Notes: generated from the letters alone by a model not told the origin. 64,000 nucleotides of DNA from Varanus komodoensis (GCF_004798865.1 NW_025336347.1:16295273-16359272), one strand, 5' to 3'. Counted from the stretch's first letter, positions 47,225-58,869 are shown. Numbers and translations are program-made.

Positions 47225-47526
47225 GGGGGGGCAGCATTTAATAATGTGGATGAAGCAATCAAAGGAGGAAAGGGTGAAGCAAAAAGTTTCTGTAGTGTAA
47301 GAATGTTGAAGTCTTACAGCAGAGGGTTTGGAGGTCTGAAGCAACCAACTTTAAGAACAAGATGTGCAGAAGGGGGAGCAAGACGGACAGATTAACTGCC
47401 CAAACTAAGGCTGAGATAACAGGGCAGGGCTGGAAAGATCTTCTGTGCCCAAAGAAGTGGGAGTGTAGCTTTCTCTGTAGCAGCTCACCAGTATTGTGCA
47501 CATGGAAGCAGAAATCTCATAGAAGC

Positions 47527-47570
47527 TTTAGAAACATAGAAGCAGAGCAAGTCAGAAGGGGCCTCCTGAG
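47527..47570 (-). mobile_element. CR1 3'-end scrap
   Basis: GAAACATAGAAGCAGAGCAA, GTCAGAAGGGGCCTCCT equals the extreme CR1 3' end. It lies about 75 bases before the larger copy in the same orientation. Confidence 0.7.
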
Positions 47571-47639
47571 AAGAGTGGGAATGAACAAAAGCAGAAAGGA
47601 GAGATCTACTCTGTTAGCTCGACTAGGTGCGTGTGAAGA

Positions 47640-48025
47640 ATCATAGAAACGTAGAAACTGAGCTAGTCAGAAGGGGTCTCCTTGGCCATCTAGTCTGACC
47701 TCCGGCACCAGCCGGCACCATGTGCATGTTCAGCCTATCCTTGAACATCCTCACCGATGGGGCTTTAACCACCTCCCGTGGAAGCCCATTCCATACTCTT
47801 GGGGTCCTAACTGTCAGGAAGTACTTCCCAGCATCCAAATTGAATCTTGGTTTCCTAAGCCTTGCTCCATTGGAACGTGTCCTGCCCTTCTCCACAGGAG
47901 AAAATAGGTCTTGACTCACCTCTGCATAACACCCCCTCACATACCTGTATGTCACCAACAGATCCCCTCAGAGTCTCCTCCAGGCTAAAAAGACCCAGTT
48001 CCCTCAGTCTTGCCTCATGTGGCTA
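47640..48025 (-). mobile_element. CR1 3' fragment
   Basis: From the 3' end (ATCATAGAAACGTAGAAACT, AGTCAGAAGGGGTCTCC) through the C-terminal coding part. The minus frame 47641-47958 reads TYRYVRGCYAEVSQDLFSPV, LRKPRFNLDAGKYFLTVRT and VWNGLPREVVKA. It closely parallels the end of the 43-kb copy, is uninterrupted over about 100 codons and is therefore relatively young. It is truncated upstream near 48025. Confidence 0.88.
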
Positions 48026-48734
48026 GTTGAGCTTTCTTCCAGGCAGGGAGTTTGGCTTTGCTGGACCTTCTCTCCCATGTTCATGCTCAGTCTGCCTGTC
48101 TTGCATTTATATCAGCAGGCTTACAGATTCATGACTTTGTCTGTCAGAAAGGATTCTTTGTTCATCAATTGTGAAGATTGGATTCCTAATCTTAATTGTG
48201 AGTCCTCACTTGCTGCCCAAGGTGTAAAGCCCTGCAGCAGATTCACCACTACTAAGAAGAGTGAATAAGTCTCTGCAGCTCATCAGGCTCTTCCAACACC
48301 CCCTCAAAACTCATTGCTTTGCGTCTGTACCAAATTGCCAACTCATTTCCTTTTCATGATCTTTTATTTTTTAAAATGTATGTCTGCATTTTTGAAACAC
48401 CTTTTTTATCACATTGCTTAAATTGTGTTTGTAGATATTTTTCCTTGGAAAAGTGGAATTTTTTTGGGGGGGGGAATCACATCACAGTGATGGGTGGGTC
48501 GGAAGACAAAGAAAGCAGAACCAAAGGCAAAACTGGTAGGACAGCTCGGCTTGTGTTAGCTCAAAGCTCTTATGGCTTAGCTAGAAGCAGCATTTTGGTC
48601 TTTCAGAATGGGGGTGGGGGGAACTGCACATGGGTTGGAAACCCACCAGTGACTGGTGTGCAGGGAGAATGGGTGGTGCCAGGCGCAGGAGGCGTTGCCG
48701 TCTGAGGATCTCCAGAGGGATGCAGCTGGGTCAG
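48026..48734. other. No gene or known repeat recognised
   Basis: Short frames only; a G-run lies at 48463-48474. Confidence 0.4.
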
Positions 48735-48870
48735 AACATTTATTTATTTATTAAAACATTTTTATGCCGCCCCATTCGCCGAAGCCTCGGGGCGGCTTAC
48801 AACAGTCCGTACGTTTTACCTGGTCCAGGTTTTAGTCTAGGCCTTTTTGGCCTACCGGTCCTTCCTTGAA
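48735..48870 (-). mobile_element. L2-type LINE 3' end
   Basis: On the minus strand it ends TTGTAAGCCGCCCCGAGGC, TTCGGCGAATGGGGCGGC, then ATAAAAATG and (AATA)n. The same tail layout closes the L2 at 52690-52755. The perfect GCCGCCCC/GGGGCGGC pair forms a hairpin that the LINE RT could recognise. Confidence 0.75.
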
Positions 48871-50344
48871 CTTGAATCTTTCCTTATTACAATATCACCG
48901 TTTACATTCTCTATTTTGATCCAGTGCAAACCAGTGAAGGAGTCAGGTTTTCCTGCAATCTGTCTTGTGCACCCTGAAGGGAATATCATAAGATAAAATG
49001 CAGGGTAGCATTCCTGTAGCAAGGTGAATGTGCCTCGCGATACAGATCCCCAGTTGCTCTCCTAAATATAATTCCCTTCAATAATAATGTGAAACTCCTG
49101 AATTATTTATTGTCTCATATTCGATCAGAAAGATAATTTTCTGAAAATAAACTTATTGTCATCAGCAAATCAGCTTATGAAGGTTATCTGTAATGGTGGA
49201 ACGAGAGCGAGCAGATTCAGTGCTGCCTATTGTAGTGACTTCTTGGCTGCTGGGATGGAGCTTTTTAAATGGAAGATTTAAAAATTGATGAAGCCCAGGT
49301 CCTGTAATGAGAGGGTTATCTACCATATCATTCTTCATCTTTACTATTTTGTTCATCTGAATGAGCAATTTTATTTCTTTTGCATCTTGCAGGAATGATT
49401 GATTGCTTATCTCACTGGACAGAACTGTGGCAGGGTGGGCTTCCTTTAAGCCCTTATAAAAGGGGGTATTAATTCTGACACTCATGGTGTATTACATCAG
49501 ATAACTTATCATGGAAATTCAAAACTAGCCATTGCACAGAGGACATGATTTCAGAAGTCAATCTTGGTTAACTCGAAAGGAAGCAGTCCCATATATATAT
49601 GAAGGACAGGCTGTAGTCATTTCATTCACATTTTCAAGTTTTTCTTTACAGGTGGTCCTTTGAAATCACACAAGAAGCAGATTGGCAGTGGAACACATAT
49701 GCATTTTATGTGTATGCAACGTCTTTCTGCTTTCACAGCAAACCATAAAACCATAGAACAACAAAAAGCATGCAGTAGAACAGTAAAAACAACTGACAAG
49801 TAAGCCACAACAGTGGTAACACTAACCCGCACAAATAGCTGCCGTGTTGGATTGGTATTTAAATGGCTCCCACCTACCTTCCCTGTATATTGGTCCACTG
49901 ACAATCACAGTTGTTGGCTGAGTGGCTCCCATGGCTCGGCTCTGTCTATGGTCAGGATCTAGAATCAAACACACAGACTGTTCTGGGGCAGCAGTTTCTC
50001 CCATCCAGAATGTCTCCTTCCAGTGAATAGAGCAATGGGATGGACAACGGGGGCAGGGGGGTGGGCCTGCACTGCTCCTCTCATCTCACAGTCGTGCAGC
50101 ATGAGCTGAAGAAAGCCTGGGGCGGACTGTAGTCTTCATGAAGAATGTGCTAAATAGCAGTGGATAAATCTGTAAAGCTCAATTTCAGAGCATGTTTGTT
50201 AAGGACACAAGGAGAGCTATACTGGATTGGTTTGAGAGCCCTTCTTGACCAGCTTTCTGTTTACAATAGTGGCCAATAATCTTCTCATGGAAAACTCATG
50301 GGATAAGTACAAAAGTTCATCCCCCTCCATGTTCCCCAGCAACT
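48871..50344. other. No gene assigned; AT-rich part may be regulatory
   Basis: 49060-49470 is AT-rich and non-repetitive; a 107-codon minus frame (49162-49485) lies there without recognisable domain. 49640-50040 is unremarkable. Confidence 0.35.
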
Positions 50345-50477
50345 GGTGTATATGGGCAGGAAGAGGGTGATCTGAGGGTGAGGAACTTGTGTCTGACTCC
50401 CCTGTCATGGTCAGATCATTTCCTCATGAGGTTTGAGCTCAGGAGCAGCCTTTCCCTCTATAAGGGTGCGGACCTGA

Positions 50478-51200
50478 TTGTGCTGGTCCGCCCCCCGGAG
50501 CTGGATGGGTCCGGATGGATTCCTGAAGGCCCTGGGGGATTTCCCGGTTGACAAGGCTGGTGCTCCTATCGAGGCTCTGGTTGAACTATGGAATGGGGAA
50601 ATGAGCAGGGCTATTGACACAATGGCTCCTAAGCGTCCTCTCCCACCTGGCAGAGCCCGTTCATCCCCTTGGTATACACCGGAAGTACGGGCGATGAAGT
50701 GGGTTGGTAGACATCTAGAGCGTAGGTGGAGGAAATCATAGGATGAATCTGACCGAACACACTTGAGAGCCCATTATCGGGCCTATGCTGTGGCGGTGAG
50801 GGTGACAAAGAAGAAATTCTTCTCCGCTTCCATTGCCTCCTCACAATGCCGTCCGGCGGAGCTCTTTCGGGTGGTACAGGGGCTGGTACATCCGGGCTCA
50901 AAGAAAGATCTTGTGCCACCCTCGAAGGCCTGCTGTGACGACTTCGCCAAGCATTTCTGGGAGAAAATCGCTCAGATTCGTCATGAGCTGGACTCTACTA
51001 TTGAATCAGATCCTATTGGGGAGGTGCCAATGCGACCATCTGGTCCACAATTGATGGATGAGTTTCAGTTGTTGTGGCCTGATGATGTGGACAGGTACGT
51101 CCTACCACCTGCTTACTGGACTCTTGCCCATCTTGGCTACTCAAGACAGCCAAGGATGGGAGTGGAACCTGGATCCTGGAGGCCGTCAATGCCACTCTGA
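50478..51200 (+). pseudogene. L2 linker region before the reverse transcriptase
   Basis: Two stretches in the same phase (50478-50741 and 50763-51200), separated by a TAG after RRWRKS. They read MAPKRPLPPGRARSSPWYTP, then LRAHYRAYAVAVRVTKKKFF, ACCDDFAKHFWEKIAQIRHE and GPQLMDEFQLLWPDDVDR. This is the usual L2 segment linking endonuclease and RT. Phase is lost near 51100. Confidence 0.85.
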
Positions 51201-51277
51201 GGGACAGCCAGGTATCTGCCCCTTTAAAGCAGGCGGTAGTCCGGCCAGTCCTAAAGAAGGCATCCCTGGATTCAGAG

Positions 51278-52333
51278 GTGGCTGCCAATTATAGACCGGT
51301 GGCCAACATCCCGTTCGTGGGCATGGTGTTAGAGCAGGTGGTGGTGGGACAAATCCAAGCACTCTTGGATGAAACTGATTATCTGGACCCATTTCAGTCC
51401 GGCTTCAGACCCGGGTACGGTACTGAATCTGCCTTGGTCGCCCTGTATGATGACCTGTGCAGGGAGAGAGACAGGGGGAGTGCGTCCCTGTTGGTTCTCC
51501 TGGATCTCTCAGTGGCTTTCGATACCATTGACCATGGTATCCTTCTGGATAGGCTGGCGGGATTGGGAGTTGGAGGCACTGCTTTGCGGTGGTTCCGCTC
51601 CTATCTCAATGGCCAATTCAAGAAGGTGGTGCTGGGGGACTATGGCTCTGCGCCATGGCAGCTATGCCATGGAGTTCCGCAGGGGTCCATTTTGTCCCCC
51701 TTGCTATTCAACATCTACATGAAACCATTGGGAGAGGTCATTAGGAGGTGTGGGCTGCGGAATCATCAGTACACTGATGATACCCAGCTCTCCCCCTCGT
51801 TCTTAACTAATCCAGGTGAGGCGGTGGCCGTACTGAACCGGTGCCTGGCTGAGGTTATGGGCTGGATGAGGGCCAATAAACTGAAGCTCAATCCAGACAA
51901 GACGGAGGTCCTGTTGGTAGGTGGGTCGGGCTTCGGGATGGGGGACCTGGACCTTGTCCTGAACGGGGTTGCACTCCCTCTTAGGGACAGGGTTCGCAGC
52001 TTGGGAGTGCTCCTCAACCCAGAGCTGACATTAGAAGCTCAAGTAACAGCGGTGGCGAGGAGCGCCTTCCTTCAGCTTCGGGTGATCCATCAGCTGCGTC
52101 CCTACCTGGAGAACGACTGCCTGGCAACTGTGACACATGCATTGGTAACTTCCCGATTAGATTTCTGTAACGCGCTCTACGTGGGGCTGCCCTTGAAGAC
52201 AGTCTGGATACTTCAGTTGGTTCAGAATAGAGTTGCCAGGTTGCTGGCAGGGACTGGGCGTTGTTCTCATATAACCCCAGCTCTCCGTCAGCTTCACTGG
52301 CTCCCCATTCAAGGTGTTGGTTATGACCTATAA
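51278..52333 (+). pseudogene. L2 reverse transcriptase, 351 codons
   Basis: Order: AANYRPVANIPFVGMVLEQV, YLDPFQSGFRPGYGTESALV, motif A LLVLLDLSVAFDTIDHGILL, motif B CHGVPQGSILSPLLFNIYM, motif C HQYTDDTQLSPS, then GWMRANKLKLNPDKTEVLLV, DRVRSLGVLLNPELTLEAQV and LRQLHWLPI. Motif C has Thr instead of the usual Ala (YTDD for YADD), although both catalytic Asp remain. The frame ends early because a small deletion near 52310 shifts it out of the C-terminal TYKALNGLGPWYLKERL. Upstream, the missing start is in another phase. This is inactive on its own. Confidence 0.9.
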
Positions 52334-52601
52334 AGCCCTCAACGGCTTGGGTCCTTGGTATCTAAAGGAACGCTTGTGCCCATATATGCCCTCCCACCCC
52401 TTGAGATCAGCAACAGATGCCCTTCTCCGGGAACCCTCTGTGAATGATATTAGGAGGGTGAGTACCCGGAGGAGGGCCTTCTCTGCAGTGGCGCCCCATC
52501 TATGGAATGCGCTCCCCAGAGAGGTCCGCCTGGCACCGTCCTTATCTGTTTTTTGGCACCAGGCCAAGACCTTTTTATTTAAACGATATTTTAATTGTTA
52601 A
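52314..52601 (+). pseudogene. L2 C-terminal domain
   Basis: Reads MTYKALNGLGPWYLKERLCP, then PLRSATDALLREPSVNDIRR, VSTRRRAFSAVAPHLWNALP and REVRLAPSLSVF, ending KTFLFKRYFN. This is the conserved L2 C-terminus, in a different phase from the RT frame because of the deletion near 52310. A diverged counterpart lies in the fragment at 28.7-29.0 kb. Confidence 0.88.
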
Positions 52602-52789
52602 TCGGTTGTTTTATTTAGTGATTTTAAATTATGGCCGAGAAACTCCATTTTTTTAATGTTATTCTATGCTTTGTTTATTTATTTTCTGTGTAAGCCGCCC
52701 TGAGGCTTCTGTGATGGGTGCGGCATAGAAATGTTATAAATAAATAAATAATATAGGTCCATTGACTCTGTACAGGAGGTAGAGGGGCT

Positions 52790-53235
52790 GGGGATATGCT
52801 TTCTAATGCTATCTCTGATTATGATTTCAAGCAGTCATTAAACATTAAGCTAACTAGGCTATAATTTCCCAGATCCCATGGTCCCCTTTTTAAAAATTGG
52901 TGATACATTGACTATTCTTTAGTGCTTTGGTATGGAGACTGTTCTTAGGGGCATGTTCCATATTGTTGTTAGAAAACCAGCAGTTCCATATTTGAGTTTA
53001 GGATGGATAACATCTGAGCCCAGTAATGTAACTTTCAATTTCTCATTAAGATTTTTCATGATGAAGGTTTTTCATTAAGATCTTTTACTTACTCTTTTGT
53101 CACCACTATTTGCATAAGTTCCTTGAACTCCTGTCAGTTTAGGCACAGTTGTCTGTCCTGAATCTTCTGCAGTGAAGACAGAGGAGAGAATGCATTTTTC
53201 TGTAATCCCTCTTTCCTGCTTTAGTGCTCCTTGAA
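52790..53235 (-). mobile_element. Old CR1/L3-type LINE fragment
   Basis: Plus-strand wording such as AGGCTATAATTTCCCAGATC, GGATAACATCTGAGCCCAGT, TTTGTCACCACTATTTGCAT and AATCTTCTGCAGTGAAGACA matches the pre-RT region of ancient CR1/L3 elements in reverse. It overlaps in content with 23530-23710. It is heavily diverged with no long frame. Confidence 0.6.
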
Positions 53236-55059
53236 AATGGGATGAAGATTGTCTAAAGAGGGCTGTGAACAGAGGGCATTAAGTTTAATAAAGGTTATCT
53301 TGTGAGCTGAAAGTCGTCAATTGCATCTTCTCTGATTTAAAGCCATATTGGTATAGTAAATATAGTGATAAAGAGCTTGAACAAGCCCTTATTCTGTTAT
53401 TTCAAGGATAGATCCTACTTTAATATTTACATGGTTTAATATATTCTGCACAACATAGAGCGGGTTAAAAGAGTGTGTTTTGGTTCAGCTATAAGGCTCA
53501 GCAGGTAGAAAAACTTGCCGTAATGTCTGGGACGTAGGTTTTAAGTCGCAGTTGAAGTTTCAATTAAGATGAGTTTGTGGTTTCCAGCTGTGCCTCTAAG
53601 AGATAAGAGTTCACATTAAACAGAACTAAACATAATTTAGCACATTTTGTTGCAGATGGCTGTTGACGTTGACAGGATGGCCACCTGGTGAGTCTATTCC
53701 TTTTCACTCCAGAAGAATAGCTCACTTGGCCAGGTCTGTACTCATTGGCAAGGAAAGGCAGAGGGCTTCACTCTGTGATTCTGCATGACACCTGGCCTAG
53801 CTAATTAAGGTGAGCCCCTTTCTGCTCCAATGGCTCCTTAACTCTCATGCAAAGAAAGCTCACTGAAAATTTTGCATGGATATTACTATCAGCCCTTAAC
53901 AACCATTAACTTTACAGAGGAGAGGTAAAGCTTCCCTTCTATTGGAGTACTTTGTGAGCCGGAAACAAGGGAATTTTGGTATATTTGCACACAGATGGGA
54001 TTTGTGCAAAATCCACTTGGGTTTTTCCATATGCTTGAGTGTACAGGAATTCTTTACTGGTGGAAAAACTGGCTGCTTAACATTGATCAAGGTGACCTAA
54101 TGCCTTGTCTCTCTAAGAATTCATTTTAAACAAGGTTTTAATTATAAACAATTAATGAGGGAATTGAGGAATCGATAAATAAAAGTGTTCTGGGTGTTTG
54201 AGGCTGAAGTAACTGCTACAAGTCATAAGCAAGATGAGCTTCATTCTGGAGGAAAGGGAATCCAGATTTATGCTGCCAGCCCTAAACCAGAAAGCAGATT
54301 GTTTCCTTGGCTAATCAAACAATGTTATTCTGGTCTGAATATACTGTCAATCCTGTTGTGAAAATCATTCAGTGGAAACCCTGACTTCTGGAATCCATAT
54401 CATTGTTCTCTGTCTTAGGAGGATTAAACTCTGCTATAGATTATATTTCACTCAGCTGTAGTGGATTAGTTGCAGTTTTTACCTTTTAATTAAACAGCTG
54501 CTGTAATGAAACACAATTTTGAATAATTTAAGAACCCACAGTACTTTTGTCAACCCACACTGCTTGGATTTTTTAATTACATGAAGCCATCCATTTTTTA
54601 TGATGAAGGCTTTTCCTAAGATCAATCGTGAGGCACTAATAATGTGTCCTTTCTCGATGTCTTAAAGCATCTCACCATTGCTCGAAATGATTAGAACTAA
54701 ATTAAAAGATGAGACTATCAAAGAAAGGATCTATGCTATCTAAATTATGCATTGTAGGCGTTTGACAATATATGTGTGTGTGCATGTGTATTTAAATACA
54801 CACTCTCATTAAAGCTTTTGAGTTTGTAATTTCTTACCCTTTCTGCCTTTGTAATGTGTGTTAACATTGTAAAGAACAATTACAATGCAGTTAGGGTATT
54901 AAACTGCATGCATAAACTTTTTATTTTTAAATCCAAGTATCAGAATGCCAGAGATTGAATGCTGTGTTGAATATGCATTTTTGCCTCCTGATGGCATATG
55001 ATTCAATATGGCAACTGCAAAATATCACCACCACCACCACCACATAACTACACAATATA
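53236..55059. other. Repeat-poor, AT-rich stretch, candidate conserved noncoding DNA
   Basis: 54080-54760 holds clustered TAATTA/AATTAA cores, TAATCAAACAATG and ATTAGTTGCAGTTTTTACC, with no transposon features; the texture suggests enhancers. A (CAC)n tract lies at 55026-55043. There is only one short open frame. Confidence 0.3.
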
Positions 55060-55110
55060 CATTACTCATATATTGCCCATAGCTGAAGCCTTCTGGGTGG
55101 TTCACATCAT
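55060..55110 (-). mobile_element. L2-type 3' tail scrap
   Basis: ATATTGCCCATAGCTGAAGC and CTTCTGGGTGGTTCACAT match the tail at 59780-59830 in the same orientation. Confidence 0.5.
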
Positions 55111-55997
55111 TTAACAAATATTTGCTTCTTGTTGATTTATAATACAAAACAAACCATCAAGTGTTCTTCCTGGCATCCTGCTACTGTGGTTCTGTTCATT
55201 TCTGAGACTCCTGGCTAATCAGCAAGGTCCAGATTGGAAATTTTCTTTCTAGAGAAATTTCTCTAAGTCTTTGTCAGCAACATAAATTAACTTATTCAGC
55301 TAAACATAATTTCATTTCACTAAGGTTTGCAAAAAGGTGTGTCATATCTCCTTTTGTTCTTTTTAAAGGAGAAGTTTGGGGTCACATAATCACACTTGTT
55401 TATTTACAAACCCTAGTTATACTGTCAGAGGCTGGCTAAAGAGAGGATGCTTTTGGTCTGTTGTGTAACTGTTTGCACAAGCAACTCAAATTGCTGCTTG
55501 AAATGGCAGGGAAGCATGTCTCAGTAGAGAAGGGGCTGGCAAAGTTGTGCAGCAGTTTGTGGTTGTAATTTGGGTGCACGGGTGCAACACACTGGTACCC
55601 TTTCCCTGTGTCTTTTTTTCCCTCCGGTATCACATTCATGATGTTCAGAAGTCTACAGAAAGTAGTAGCAGGACCTGGGAACTGAACAGCACCACTGCAA
55701 GGAAGTATATTCTGGAATGGCCATGAATTCCAAGAAAAAATTATTTAGATTGAGGGATAAAACACAGGGACACATAAGAAGAAAAGTTTTTTTTAAACCA
55801 AATGTACAAGCAGTGCAGCTGTTTTAGGAATATTATATTGACATTTCAAGGAATCACTGTCTTTATCATGACACTGACATCTTCACAGGACTTGTTCGAC
55901 AAGGATTTCCTTTGGCCTGCAAACATTAAATAAAACTCTGTGGGACAGATTTGCACACTACCTGCCATCTCGGTTCTGGAAATAGAAATAGATCCTA

Positions 55998-56049
55998 GAT
56001 CCAAAATAGATCCTATGGTCTAGGATCCAAAATAGATCCTAGACCATAG
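55998..56049. repeat. 26-bp tandem duplication containing a 12-bp inverted repeat
   Basis: GATCCAAAATAGATCCTA occurs at 55998-56015 and 56024-56041. CTATGGTCTAGG (56013-56024) is mirrored exactly by CCTAGACCATAG (56038-56049). Confidence 0.85.
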
Positions 56050-56530
56050 TGGTGTAAGCAATTCAGATACACGTATATGATCTATTTGTGAGTAGAATGA
56101 ATATTTCTTTGAAGTAAAAAAACACAAAAACAAACTATTATCTCTAACTCTAGGAAATGTATACCCATCCACTGAACTTTCTTTTTCAGTAATCTTCCAG
56201 TTCTAGGGGTTTTTTTTATTTTTTGATTTTGCATCTATTTTTATATTAAAAACACAATTGATACCCTCTCTGAAAATTATTCTTCCCCATGGAAATTGCC
56301 TAACCTAACAGTTCTTGAATAAATTCAGTTTGAGCCACATTAGGTGCATACTAAGACCCAGTGGTTAATAATCTTTCTTCTTTAGCTTTTCTTCTTATAT
56401 ATCTCTCATCTAGGTTGCTCAACGGATCTACAGATCCAAATCTAGAATTCTTCCTAACAGTTGCTTTTGATGTCCCACTGACACTGTAAGGTTCTCCTAA
56501 GAATGAATGATTTAAAATACGGAGCACCTC

Positions 56531-56580
56531 TTCCTTCCTTCCTTCCTTCCTTCCTTCCTTCCTTCCTTCCTTCCTTCCTT
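56531..56580. repeat. (TTCC)n microsatellite
   Basis: Over twelve perfect tetranucleotide units. Confidence 0.95.
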
Positions 56581-57190
56581 GTGGTGAATCTCTTGTAGCC
56601 GTAACACTTCCGTACCCAAATTATATATAATTTGCATTATTCTATATCACTTGGCTGGAGATTTGAGATCATTTATATTAAACTCTTTCAGCTATCTAAT
56701 CTATCACCCATTGGGTTTGCAGTTCATATTTTTAGTCCTACCAACCATCTGTTGCGAGTGTGCAGGGCTGGTCTGGAAAGTAAGATGTGGGAAGGCAATG
56801 GAGCAAGGAGAAGAAAAGTGACAAAACCAATCACCCCATCAGGCTGCCAGTGGAAGCCCAGGGACACCTGATGTCACAGAGCTTGAGAGCAGAGCAGCAC
56901 TGGCCCAGTGGCCAGGCAATGAAGAGGCATGTCCTGATCTTGCACAGGCTCCTTTCCAATTCCTTCTCTCCCTGCTCTGAAAGAGCAAGTGAAGCATCTT
57001 GGGTTGAGCAGAAGAGGGGACTTGTGATGACCAGCAGGGGTGGCCACATTTTTCAAGCTGCAATGCCTCTTGAGGGTGAGGAATACCAAGGGACAGATCA
57101 CTGCTGCTCTGCTATCTCTTAAGAAGCAGCAAAGAGAAGGAATTTTGCTGTCTTATTCAAAGAGCAAGATCAGCCTCACCCTTAATTCCT

Positions 57191-57639
57191 GCAATTTCAT
57201 CTTTGTTGTTATTTGCGAAGTCTTGTCCGACCCATTGCGACCCCATGGATAACACTCCTCCAGGCCTTCCTGTCCTCCGCCATCCCCTGGAGTCCACATA
57301 AGCTCACACCGACTGCTTCAGTGACTCCATCTAGCCACCTCATCCTCTGCCGTCCCCTTCTTCTTTTGCCATCTATTGTTCCCAGCATTAGGCTCTTCTC
57401 CAGGGAGTCCTTCCTTCTCATTAGGTGGCCAAAGTATTTGAGTTTCATCTTCATTATCTGACCTTCTAAAGAGCAGTCAGGGTTGATCTCCTCTAGCACT
57501 GACCGGTTTGATCGCCTTGCAGTCCAAGGGACTCGCAGGAGTCTCTGCCAGCACCACAATTCAAAGGCCTCAATTCTTCGGCGCTCAGCCTTCCTTATGG
57601 TCCAGCTTTCACAGCCATACATTGCAAGGAATATCATCT
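57191..57639 (-). mobile_element. BovB LINE 3' fragment with probable target duplication
   Basis: The element is about 57203-57627. The minus frame 57209-57637 reads MYGCESWTIRKAERRRIEAF, LRVPWTARRSNRSVLEEINP, MKMKLKYFGHLMRRKDSLEK and GKRRRGRQRMRWLDGVTEAV. This is the uninterrupted C-terminal third of the BovB protein to the 3' end with a TTG-rich (AAC on minus) tail. GCAATTTCATCT (57191-57202) and GGAATATCATCT (57628-57639) agree at 10 of 12 positions and probably represent the target duplication. It is younger-looking in frame than the 29-kb copy, but strongly 5'-truncated. Confidence 0.9.
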
Positions 57640-58869
57640 ACCCAGGTTTTATCTCCAGATCACATTTTGTGTGTGTAATCCAGTTTTCCATTCAGCTCAT
57701 GGATTATTTTGGTGGGCAGTGCCAATTCGATAGAATCTTGTGTTTTTAAATCACCCTATTACACAGAAGGGGGGTGGCATTCAAAGTTCATTTGTAAAGT
57801 TCTCCCTCTGTCATTCTACTAATAAAAGAAATCGTGCTGACACCTGCTAGCAAAATGTTATGTATGCAAAGTCACTAACTTTCCTCTTTCTTCTGAAAGT
57901 GTATAACCAGAATATGTGAACTACATCTTTGTAAGTGGGGGAAAAACAGATGTGTTGACAGACAGTGTGGACAGTTCGGCAAATGTATTTTTAAGAAATA
58001 AAATCTGTTCCTGAACTAAACATAGCAACTTAAAATAATCCTAAACTTCTTTTTCTTTTATTTTTCATACCGAAGCATGTCCCATCTTGTTTCAGACATA
58101 TATTGGAAAGTCTACTAAATAAAACAGACATTTCCCCCCACAGTGCTTCACGGTACCTTTCCAGAACTTGCAAGCCAGTTCTGACATTTATATGTGAACT
58201 TCTGTGAAACTGCCTTGTGCAAGTTGATTATAAATATTCCAACTCCTCTGCAGGTCACATTAACGGACTTGGAGAAATGTTCCCATCCGCTCAGGCTCAT
58301 GAGTCCTTTGAAAGCCCATAAGTGATCTGGCAAATAAGTGAGGGAGGATGTGAGTTGCAGCCCAAGGACAGCTAAAGGCCCACGGGTCCCCTGCCCCTGG
58401 CCCACAAGGGTCAAGGCTACAAATTCCCCTGAGTGAAAAGCGAATGGTGGTGTGGGACTGGAAAGCTAGTTGTTGGAGGGACAGATTCTGCCAGCGAGAC
58501 AGTCCTCACATGGGGAGGTTGCTCAAGGGACACTCCTCCATGCAGAATTTCTGGCAGTTTCCTGCAGCTACTAATACATTCAAAGGATGCCCAAAATGTT
58601 GGGGGACCTTCTGTGTGGGGGGTCGGATGCAGGGGAATGCAAAGATGGAAGCCCAGCAAAATTGCCTCCCCTTCTTTTAGCAGGTGCTTCTGCACGAACT
58701 CCATGCCACAGATAGATAAAGCTTTCTCGTTCAGGGAAAAGAAAGCAGGATTTGGCTTTTTAAGTGGCTTCGCAGGAAACAGAAAGCAGATGAAGTTGTT
58801 AAAGGTACAAGCAAGTGCTGGTCAGCCTATACTGACAGCCAGCCTCATATGGTTGAATCGAATAGTAAA
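57640..58869. other. No gene recognised
   Basis: A 170-codon plus frame (58433-58945) overlaps antisense frames and runs into the CR1 tail; it has no domain and is not called. Confidence 0.4.

Larger units (their letters stand above)
50345..52755 (+). mobile_element. L2-type LINE, longest copy in the window
   Basis: About 2.4 kb, 5'-truncated near the end of the endonuclease (LSWSDHFLMRFEL, 50409-50445; exact left edge uncertain). Then come a linker with FPVDKAGAPIEALVELWNGE and FFSASIASSQCRPAELFRVV, the reverse transcriptase (51278-52333), the C-terminal part (52314-52601), and a 3' tail GTAAGCCGCCCTGAGGC, GGCATAGAAATG and (AAAT)n ending about 52755. An in-frame TAG at 50739-50741 and phase changes near 51130 and 52310 inactivate it. 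CpG content is still high, so the insertion is fairly recent. It lies immediately left of an old CR1/L3 fragment. Confidence 0.9.
55111..57190. other. No gene; contains two local repeats
   Basis: Holds the palindromic tandem structure at 55998-56049 and the (TTCC)n tract at 56531-56580. 56750-57110 has overlapping frames without recognisable product. Confidence 0.45.
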
